Under the pieces are notes generated by a model. That model searched no databases and was not told where the DNA came from. It saw nothing but the letters and a program-made list of their open reading frames with translations. Source: TMED23 sp964639965 (lineage in GTDB: Bacteria > Pseudomonadota > Alphaproteobacteria > Rhodospirillales > UBA2165). From it: a DNA stretch of 11,979 nucleotides. How positions within the stretch are numbered: the stretch's first letter is position 1; each line of letters starts with the position of its first letter. The stretch is from the NCBI GenBank assembly GCA_964639965.1, contig CAZXGI010000070.1:1-11979 (forward strand). Reading direction: 5' to 3'. A program made the translations under genes and the position numbers. Shown in pieces: positions 6,576 to 11,979 of this stretch.

Positions 6576-6610
6576 AAGCTTGGGGAAAAGTCCAGCAGAA
6601 TGGACAGCTT
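6576..6610 (+). ncRNA. Bulged hairpin in the pncB-hydrolase gap
   Basis: An outer stem AAGCT (6576-6580) with AGCTT (6606-6610) and an inner perfect stem GTCCA (6590-6594) with TGGAC (6601-6605) enclose the hexaloop GCAGAA. The left side carries a 9-base bulge, TGGGGAAAA, with nothing opposite. The nested match suggests a folded RNA element or binding site. No strong T-tract follows, so a terminator is unlikely. Confidence 0.22.
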
Positions 6611-6888
6611 CTAATTGTTTTACTATCCCGACTTCGGCATTATATGAATGAACTTTTATCTTTCAAAATATTTTCTTCTCCGTATTTTCTCCTTATATAT
6701 GGGTTTCCCCGTTAAAGAATTGATTGGCTATGCGTGTCCTACTTGATTATAAAAAAGGTATACTTTCCTAATCTTCCACGCTAGGCTGTTGGTATTATGG
6801 TTGGTTATTCTGGACATTTTTTTTCTAGCAATTTAAAGACTGGCTGTTCAAATTTTGATCCCAAAATAAATAAAATTGGCTTCCCAGG

Positions 6889-6903
6889 GAAAAAAGTTTT
6901 TTC
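6889..6903. repeat. A/T-tract palindrome before the hydrolase gene
   Basis: GAAAAAA and TTTTTTC are 7-base arms around a single G, ending 23 bases upstream of the hydrolase start codon. As DNA it is a bent A-tract site; as RNA the loop is too tight to fold fully. It may influence the promoter or translation of the hydrolase gene. Confidence 0.25.
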
Positions 6904-6926
6904 AAGGTAAATTCAGGTAAACTTCA

Positions 6927-8072
6927 ATGGCCCGTCCCAGATTGTACGTTTTATTGTTTATCATTTTTTGTGGTTTAGTTTGCTTCTGGCACTTGCGGCT
7001 GCCAATTGTTCAGTGGATGCTTAATCAGATCGTATTTGCAATTGAAGATGTGGGCAGTATTCGAGCATATATTGATAGAAATAGGCCTTTTTATTTGACT
7101 GAAGCCGAAGCCAGAATCGACGTTGCTGAAAAAGTTAGGGCTAGATCAAGGAAAGAGCTTGCAGTATACCGAGATCGAGCAGCCAAATTCATTTGGAAGG
7201 GTTCTATGCCATTAGAGCGTAAGCCTGATGATATCGAGATCTTGCAGATCTCGGGTAAATTAATAGGAATAGATTCACTCCGCCGAGCACGTCATTTAAC
7301 CATCAAGATGAAATATGCCGCGATTGTGCGGCCGCTTTTTTTGGAAACTTCTGTCAAATCTAAATCATGTCTCGTACTATATCATCAGGATCATAATGCT
7401 ATTTATTTAGGTGAACGGGGCTGGTATGCAGACTTTCTTGCTGCTGGCTGTGACGTTATAGCCGTGCCCTTACCCCTCACCTTAGGCCAAAAATCGATTT
7501 TGGCTCAGGTCAAAGGTCGCAAGCTGGTGGTTAAGAGCCATGATGAGCTAGCGGAGCTTGAATCAGCTAAATTTTCTCCACTTACCTATTTTCTTGAACC
7601 TTCGCTGGTTTCTTTGAATTTGGCTTTATCAGAGAAAAATTACCGGAAAATTGTGGCGGTAGGATTATCTGGTGGTGGTTGGGTTGCTGTTATAGCCGGA
7701 GCATTAGACCCACGCTTTACTCATATATATCCCGTTGCGGGTACGTTACCTTTGTATTTACGACACCCGGGTGGCCGAAATCAAGGAGACTGGGAGGCCC
7801 ACGGTTCTGGGATTTATAAGATAGTAAACTATTTTGAGTTTTATCTTCTTGGGGTTTTAGAGCAAAAGAGGCGTGCAATACACATTTATAATCGGTTCGA
7901 TAATTGCTGTTATAACGGTGTGCTGACGGCAGCCTTTGCACCGCAGATTGAAGGAATTGCTCGACGATGGAAGCTTGGAACCTTAAAATTTCGAATCGAT
8001 GAGACTGCAAACGTTCACACTATATCTAAGGAAAGCATCTCATTTATTCTAAAGGATATTTTTGAACACTGA
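6927..8072 (+). CDS. Membrane-anchored alpha/beta hydrolase, substrate unknown
   Basis: This 381-residue protein starts with a hydrophobic segment (residues 6-24) after basic residues, best read as an uncleaved signal anchor, so the catalytic part should sit in the periplasm. Residues 45-140 are a charged, helical region. The alpha/beta-hydrolase core follows, from LVLYHQDH to the nucleophile elbow GLSGGGW with Ser248, a probable acid at Asp325 (NRFDN) and the catalytic His364 (ANVHTIS). Order and spacing fit the family triad Ser-Asp-His. Substrate could be an ester, lipid or polysaccharide acyl group; there is no specific hallmark. ATG 6927 follows AGG at 6915-6917. The EamA gene begins 50 bases downstream and is probably co-transcribed. 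Confidence 0.75.
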   Translation: MARPRLYVLLFIIFCGLVCFWHLRLPIVQWMLNQIVFAIEDVGSIRAYIDRNRPFYLTEAEARIDVAEKVRARSRKELAVYRDRAAKFIWKGSMPLERKPDDIEILQISGKLIGIDSLRRARHLTIKMKYAAIVRPLFLETSVKSKSCLVLYHQDHNAIYLGERGWYADFLAAGCDVIAVPLPLTLGQKSILAQVKGRKLVVKSHDELAELESAKFSPLTYFLEPSLVSLNLALSEKNYRKIVAVGLSGGGWVAVIAGALDPRFTHIYPVAGTLPLYLRHPGGRNQGDWEAHGSGIYKIVNYFEFYLLGVLEQKRRAIHIYNRFDNCCYNGVLTAAFAPQIEGIARRWKLGTLKFRIDETANVHTISKESISFILKDIFEH

Positions 8073-8073
8073 T

Positions 8074-8095
8074 TACACTTTGTGGCTTAAGTGTA
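8074..8095. repeat. Inverted repeat between hydrolase and EamA genes
   Basis: TACACTT (8074-8080) and AAGTGTA (8089-8095) form a perfect 7-bp stem around TGTGGCTT. It starts two bases after the hydrolase stop codon. No T-tract follows, so it is more likely an mRNA 3' end stabiliser or an operator than an intrinsic terminator. Confidence 0.35.
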
Positions 8096-8122
8096 GATAC
8101 ATTTGATAAGGGTGGAATTACA

Positions 8123-9016
8123 GTGTCAGTAGAACCACTACATGCTCAGTCTTCTGTTCGAGGAATCCTCTGGATGGCTTTAGCTGCTGTTTTCTTCTCG
8201 ATTGCTTTTGGGTTGGTGCGCCATATCTCTGAATTCATAAATCCTTATGAACAGACTTGCTTTCGTCATATTTTTGGTATCTTGATATTAGCCCCGTTTG
8301 TTATTCGAAGTGGGTGGGGGAGTATTCGAACATATCAGTTTAAATTGAATGTTTTTCGAAATTTTGTTGGCAATGCGGGTACGACACTATCTTTTCTTTC
8401 AGTTACAATGATCTCTTTGACCGACTCCCTAACTCTTCATTTTACTTTGCCGATTTTTGCTATTTTGTTTGCTCTATTAATTTTAAAAGAGAAGGTGGGG
8501 TCACATCGTTGGATAGCGGTAGTAGTTGGATTTTTGGGCGTATTGGTGGTACTTAGGCCAGGTTTTCAGGAGGTAAACATTGGCATGCTTATTGCCTTGG
8601 GAGCAGCAGCTTGTTTTGGTTTAAGTGATGTCCTGTTGCGGAAACTGTCTCGAACTGACATGACCCTCTCAATTGTATTTCTAAGTTTTGTCTTTCAGTT
8701 ACCTTTCTCTCTGCCACTCGCATTACCTGGTTGGGTCACACCGACGCCGGTGGAATTCTTTTGGTTGACTGCCATGGGCACTGCGTCATTTGGTGCGCAG
8801 TGGTCACTATCAAAGGCTTATATTTTGGCAGATGCGAGTGTGGTATCACCGGTGCTATTCATTCGGTTACCCATGGTATCAGCAATCGGACTTGTTTTCT
8901 TCAATCAAGTTACTGACATATGGACATGGGTTGGCGCTTTTATAATTTTCGGCAGTACTTTTTATGCGGCCCGCAGAGAGGCGATTGAAAGTCGAACAGA
9001 TGTAAAATCGGTTTGA
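8123..9016 (+). CDS. EamA/DMT-family inner-membrane transporter
   Basis: The 297-residue protein has about ten hydrophobic segments (roughly 14-32, 44-62, 75-95, 103-121, 129-147, 153-171, 181-201, 211-226, 240-260, 266-283) in two EamA halves, the normal length and plan of the drug/metabolite transporter superfamily. The first half ends with the familiar block ILKEKVGSHRW, then hydrophobics to LRPG (residues 120-147). DMT members export or import small metabolites and amino-acid-like compounds; substrate is not readable from sequence. The start is GTG 8123, supported by GGTGGA at 8111-8116 with a 6-base spacer and no ATG nearby. The end is only 20 bases from the convergent VOC gene. Confidence 0.9.
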   Translation: MSVEPLHAQSSVRGILWMALAAVFFSIAFGLVRHISEFINPYEQTCFRHIFGILILAPFVIRSGWGSIRTYQFKLNVFRNFVGNAGTTLSFLSVTMISLTDSLTLHFTLPIFAILFALLILKEKVGSHRWIAVVVGFLGVLVVLRPGFQEVNIGMLIALGAAACFGLSDVLLRKLSRTDMTLSIVFLSFVFQLPFSLPLALPGWVTPTPVEFFWLTAMGTASFGAQWSLSKAYILADASVVSPVLFIRLPMVSAIGLVFFNQVTDIWTWVGAFIIFGSTFYAARREAIESRTDVKSV

Positions 9017-9036
9017 TAATTGCGGTTATGTTGATC

Positions 9037-9582
9037 TTATTTTAGGTTGAGCGCTGTTGAATATTCTTTGCGCCACTTATCCATGGGTTTAGATGATGGA
9101 TCACCCTCAACCAAGCTCTCAGTCAGATTAAGGATTTCGTCATCACTCAAATTTAAATCTAAATCTGCTTCATAAGGTTGTGAAACGTACCAAGGAGTCT
9201 CAACAAATGCCTCCGTGCGATTACCTTCTGGATCTGCGCAATATACTGACCAAGCTAATCCATGATTAATGGTTTTGATATTTGTTATTCCTTTGTAACT
9301 CAATAATTTAGAATGGATAAGCCTTAACTTTTCCAATTGACCTACCCTAAAAGAAACATGATTGTAGTGAACACCCGTTTTCGAAGTGCGTCCTGAATAA
9401 AGTACTAATTGGTGATGGTCTCTAGGGTCTGAACCTAAAAAGGTAATCTCACCTCTTTCACCTAATATACCGCGATCAGTTACTGACAGGTCATAAACAG
9501 ATTGAAAAAATTCAACCATCTTATTCATATCAAACACATGGAACCCTGCATGGCTGATCGTTATTTCGGGTTCCGTTCTCAA
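9037..9582 (-). CDS. VOC-family protein, single-domain extradiol-dioxygenase-like
   Basis: A 181-residue vicinal-oxygen-chelate protein with two beta-alpha-beta-beta-beta modules (about 8-62 and 72-128) and a C-terminal acidic tail. The metal ligands of type I extradiol dioxygenases fit: His11, His75 (NHVSF) and Glu124 (NRTEAF). His57 in DHHQL sits where the catalytic histidine lies, and Tyr114 is 10 residues before the metal Glu, matching the Tyr250/Glu260 spacing I recall for BphC. An Fe(II)-dependent ring-cleaving or related oxygenase is therefore plausible; other VOC roles (isomerase, lyase) remain possible. TTG 9582 is the start, with GGAG 8 bases before it; the next Met lies after His11, so a later start would remove a ligand. 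It follows the 82-residue gene by 38 bases and is probably co-transcribed. Confidence 0.85.
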   Translation of the reverse strand: MRTEPEITISHAGFHVFDMNKMVEFFQSVYDLSVTDRGILGERGEITFLGSDPRDHHQLVLYSGRTSKTGVHYNHVSFRVGQLEKLRLIHSKLLSYKGITNIKTINHGLAWSVYCADPEGNRTEAFVETPWYVSQPYEADLDLNLSDDEILNLTESLVEGDPSSKPMDKWRKEYSTALNLK

Positions 9583-9620
9583 GATATCAACTCCAATCGT
9601 TGATTATGGTATTTCTTAGC

Positions 9621-9869
9621 CTATTCATCAGGAGCTAATACTTCCACAACACAAACTTGATCAATCAAATCCGAACGGCCTATATCCGTTAAATGAGCTT
9701 TCTTTTGATTATTAGTTAAGCCTGCCCCAATTCCCTGTGACAACGCCATGACAATGGAGCGGTTTCCCATGTCAAGCCAATATCCTCTGCGTACCAATTT
9801 GCCGTCCCCATCTCGCGCAAAAGGATCTTCAGGGTTGGCAGAGAGATCCGGTGTATAGAAATCAGACAT
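9621..9869 (-). CDS. Conserved-looking small protein of unknown function, 82 aa
   Basis: I do not recognise this protein. It has a strong ribosome site, GAGGT four bases before ATG 9869. It is soluble, with an acidic, proline-containing N-terminus (SDFYTPDLSANPEDPFARD), a central RRGYWLDMGNRSIV segment and a C-terminus ending VCVVEVLAPDE, with one cysteine (Cys73). There is no signal or membrane segment. Being first in the transcript before the VOC dioxygenase-like gene suggests a partner subunit, chaperone or coupled enzyme component, but that is inference. An extended -10 promoter lies immediately upstream. Confidence 0.65.
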   Translation of the reverse strand: MSDFYTPDLSANPEDPFARDGDGKLVRRGYWLDMGNRSIVMALSQGIGAGLTNNQKKAHLTDIGRSDLIDQVCVVEVLAPDE

Positions 9870-9886
9870 ATTTACCTCAACAATTT

Positions 9887-9895
9887 ATTATACCA
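9887..9895 (-). promoter_or_regulatory. Extended -10 promoter for the VOC pair
   Basis: Read on the minus strand, TGGTATAAT is a perfect TATAAT (9892 down to 9887) with the TGn extension. No good -35 lies at 16-18 bases, which is normal for extended -10 promoters. Transcription would start near 9880, about 10 bases before the ATG at 9869, leaving a very short leader that contains the GAGGT ribosome site. Confidence 0.5.
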
Positions 9896-10153
9896 TACGT
9901 TAAGTTTAATTTTGGTAAGTGTTGTAGCAAAACACAAAATCCTGACAAATGAAGGTTTATATTGCATCAAAACAACCTGCTTGCTCAAATAAGACCTAAT
10001 CCATTGCATTATTACAGTATAATTATTACAAATTTCATAATTATAGTTAAAATCAATTTTTGCTTTTCGCAAGACTTATCAATTACTCGAAGTTTAATTT
10101 AAATTTAATTTAGAAAATAGGCTAAATCTTAAGGAAATGAAATAGAGGTTGAA
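9893..10153. other. Divergent promoter region between VOC pair and amidase gene
   Basis: This very AT-rich region holds promoters in both directions. A run built from TTTAATT and TAAATTTA around 10091-10112 looks like an UP-element or a bent A/T region. I find no convincing -35/-10 pair for the amidase gene. A 66-codon TTG frame on the minus strand (9872-10072) is judged spurious. Confidence 0.45.
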
Positions 10154-11979
10154 ATGGCAAGGGTTAAAGATAGTTTCGAAGTTGTAGAAGCCTCTATTGA
10201 TGATTTACACAACGCCATTCGCAACGAGCAAATCACGGTCGTTCAAGTTGTAAAGAAATATATTGATCGTATACGAGCGTACAATGGTGTTTCCAGTATG
10301 CTTGTGACTGAAGATGGACGAGATGTTCACGAGTCCACTGGCTTAGTTCGCGGAGGTGTGCAATTAAAATTTCCAAGAGAAACAAAAAAAATAACAGAGG
10401 TGCTTCCTGATTTTGAAAAATACTCGGGCCCCCCATTGGAATTTGGCCGCATGGAAACAACCGTTTCCAAGCCAGATGTGTATCAACAATTTGGGATGAT
10501 TGCAGGTATCCCGAGAGCTGGACAGGTCAATGCACTTTCCACAGTGAATATTCGTGGTGAGAGATCAGTTACGTGTTGGGGGGAATATGATAGACACCCA
10601 TCTGAAGGCCCTCTGCCTGAGGGTGCGCCGCCTGTTTGTGAGCTGTTTAGACATTTCCCTGATGCTATTGAACGTGCTAATGAACTTGACGCAAAGTATG
10701 GTGCGGATCCGGACCTTGAAGCGATGCCAATGTATGGTGTAACCTTTTCTTTCAAAGACCCTTTCGATACAAAAGACATGCGATCAACAGGCGGTGCTGA
10801 TGCAGCGTACGATATAGATTTTCCTGCTCGAGACCATGGGCTGGTGGAGCAACTTCGAAAAAAAGGTGCGATCATTTTTGCGAAGGCTGCGAATACGGAG
10901 TACAATGGGCGTGCCGGGAATCCAGGAGGAAGGAATAATCCAGATCAGGTTCTTCCCTCGACATTGGGTTATCAAAGGACCACATGGGGTGGTAATCCAT
11001 CAAATCCCTACGATACAACGCGATCAGCTTCACTGGGATCAAGTTCCGGTTCGGCTTTGTCAGTCAGTACAAACCTCGTAATGGCCAGTTTAGGGGAGGA
11101 AACCCGTGCCTCTTGTCGAGGGCCATCAAACCATAATGCCGTTTCGTTGATACTTCCACACAAAGCAATGATTGGTTTTGACGGGGGTGCTATAGGTGCT
11201 GATATTTACTGCGATCGATCAGGGATTCACGGCAAGTCGTTGCCTGATTGCGCAAAAATTCTCGATGCTCTTAAGGATCCACATCAGGGTTATTACGACC
11301 CTCGTGATCCATATACAACTGTTCCACGCTCTTCGGTTATTTCCACGACTTTTGTAAGTAACTTAAATGTCAACATCAAGGAAGGTGCTCTTGGCAATAT
11401 GCGGCTAGGCCTTGTCAGAGAGTCCATGGTTTATCCAGAAGATTCAATTACTGAGAAACCTATTGTTGATGCTGCAACTAAAGAGATAAAAAAAATTTTA
11501 GGTCGCAAGTTGGGGGCAACGCTCGTTGAGTCTAGTGATCCCCTTTGGTTGCCGGATCCGGATATTGAACAAATGAAAACAGATTTTAGAAAGGCATTGG
11601 CTAGGCTTATTCCTGTTTTTATGCCGGATATCCTATTTCGATTGAACTCCGACGGGGAGCCAGTTTTTAAAGAGTTTGCTGCAACAATAAAACGAACCGA
11701 GTTCTTTCCAGGAAAGTACTTTGGATCGGGTTCTATGGATCCAATCGACTATTGCGTCGCATTGGCTGAAGGTAGCATTGAGGCTCCTCCTAATCTTGAT
11801 ATAGCTACAATTCAGCACCAGCAACTCGCGAACACTTTCCGTTTTCATATCAGCCAGTATCTGATGAGGCGAGCAGAAGATTGGAAAACAGCTGGTTTCC
11901 ACGAGGCGCTTGATAACTGGTCTGCTCTCAATAATCGTTCTAAATTTTGGGGAGACGACCAACGGGCAGCATTCAAAAA
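10154..11979 (+). CDS. Large atypical amidase-signature hydrolase (3' end outside window)
   Basis: An open frame runs from ATG 10154 (GAGGT at 10145-10149) to the window edge with no stop, at least 608 residues. It is an amidase-signature protein: catalytic lysine Lys201 in SFKDP, cis-serine Ser296 in GSSSGSA, and nucleophile Ser320 in ETRASCRGP. Ser296 to Ser320 is 24 residues, the same as Ser217 to Ser241 in FAAH. Oddities: the lysine lies about 100 residues later than in usual bacterial amidases, with an extra N-terminal region (about 50-190); Lys201-Ser296 is 95 residues rather than about 75, so the insert carries GNPGGRNN and similar; and the G-T-D-x-G-G-S loop reads G-E-E-T-R-A-S. The enzyme should hydrolyse an amide or ester; substrate is unknown. 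It is divergent from the VOC pair. Confidence 0.85.
   Translation, partial: MARVKDSFEVVEASIDDLHNAIRNEQITVVQVVKKYIDRIRAYNGVSSMLVTEDGRDVHESTGLVRGGVQLKFPRETKKITEVLPDFEKYSGPPLEFGRMETTVSKPDVYQQFGMIAGIPRAGQVNALSTVNIRGERSVTCWGEYDRHPSEGPLPEGAPPVCELFRHFPDAIERANELDAKYGADPDLEAMPMYGVTFSFKDPFDTKDMRSTGGADAAYDIDFPARDHGLVEQLRKKGAIIFAKAANTEYNGRAGNPGGRNNPDQVLPSTLGYQRTTWGGNPSNPYDTTRSASLGSSSGSALSVSTNLVMASLGEETRASCRGPSNHNAVSLILPHKAMIGFDGGAIGADIYCDRSGIHGKSLPDCAKILDALKDPHQGYYDPRDPYTTVPRSSVISTTFVSNLNVNIKEGALGNMRLGLVRESMVYPEDSITEKPIVDAATKEIKKILGRKLGATLVESSDPLWLPDPDIEQMKTDFRKALARLIPVFMPDILFRLNSDGEPVFKEFAATIKRTEFFPGKYFGSGSMDPIDYCVALAEGSIEAPPNLDIATIQHQQLANTFRFHISQYLMRRAEDWKTAGFHEALDNWSALNNRSKFWGDDQRAAFK

Larger units (their letters stand above)
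6229..6926. other. Long AT-rich non-coding stretch
   Basis: About 700 bases contain no ORF longer than 40 codons that I trust. Visible items are an inverted repeat AACTTC/GAAGTT (6269-6274 and 6287-6292), a possible 33-codon gene at 6437-6538, a folded element at 6576-6610, and a palindrome GAAAAAA-G-TTTTTTC at 6889-6903 just before the hydrolase gene. No tRNA-like cloverleaf or GTTCRANNC box was found. The length is unusual beside the tight spacing elsewhere; it may be a decayed gene or a regulatory/sRNA region. Confidence 0.45.

Noticed and set aside
6797..6910. 37-codon plus-strand frame before the hydrolase gene
   Set aside because: No ribosome site is seen and it runs through the A/T palindrome at 6889-6903.
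9872..10072. 66-codon minus-strand frame starting at TTG
   Set aside because: It lies in AT-rich promoter DNA, has no ribosome site, and the extended -10 for the VOC pair is inside it.
10483..10905. 140-codon minus-strand frame
   Set aside because: It is antisense to the amidase gene, whose catalytic lysine motif lies in the same interval; serine-rich shadow translation.
11633..11962. 109-codon minus-strand frame
   Set aside because: It is antisense to the continuing amidase reading frame and has no recognisable family.
1..11979. CRISPR array, tRNA gene, insertion sequence or phage genes
   Set aside because: No regularly spaced repeats, cloverleaf with GTTCRANNC, transposase motifs, terminal repeats or phage-type proteins were found on either strand.

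Overview
The window is an AT-rich piece of bacterial chromosome. The protein families and the small HTH-like gene near the left edge fit an alphaproteobacterium with a low-to-moderate GC genome, possibly marine. This is an inference from codon use and protein flavour, because there is no rRNA or other phylogenetic marker here. I see no tRNA, rRNA, CRISPR array, insertion sequence or integrase gene.

Layout. (1) 302-664: two very small same-strand genes, a 61-residue protein of unknown function and a 56-residue protein with a helix-turn-helix-like segment. (2) 665-1036: a gap holding a 14-bp palindrome and a stretch that can fold as nested or pseudoknotted hairpins. (3) 1037-2600: a tight pair, a DUF35 zinc-ribbon/OB-fold protein and a thiolase-superfamily protein lacking both usual thiolase cysteines. 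(4) 2657-4087, minus strand: a complete NAD-type aldehyde dehydrogenase convergent with that pair. (5) 4266-4541, minus strand: a small exported protein. (6) 4850-6199: nicotinate phosphoribosyltransferase (pncB), with palindromes upstream and a terminator whose stem contains the stop codon. (7) 6200-6926: a long AT-rich gap with one folded element and possibly one micro-gene. (8) 6927-9016: a membrane-anchored alpha/beta hydrolase and a ten-helix EamA/DMT transporter, same strand. (9) 9037-9869, minus strand: a single-domain extradiol-dioxygenase-like VOC protein starting with TTG, preceded by an 82-residue unknown. (10) 10154 to the right edge: a large unusual amidase-signature protein, divergent from the VOC pair and cut by the window end.

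How the genes may work together. The DUF35/thiolase-like pair resembles systems that make or break carbon-carbon bonds on acyl-CoA substrates, including CoA-linked aldolases that release an aldehyde or ketone. The neighbouring aldehyde dehydrogenase would be a natural partner, although it is convergent and separately transcribed. The VOC pair, divergent amidase, hydrolase and transporter look like an accessory catabolic or compound-handling neighbourhood. pncB is a housekeeping NAD-salvage gene set among them. I see no clear defence or mobile system. The most novel-looking items are the microprotein pair with the structured gap after it, the aberrant amidase, and the VOC/82-residue pair.
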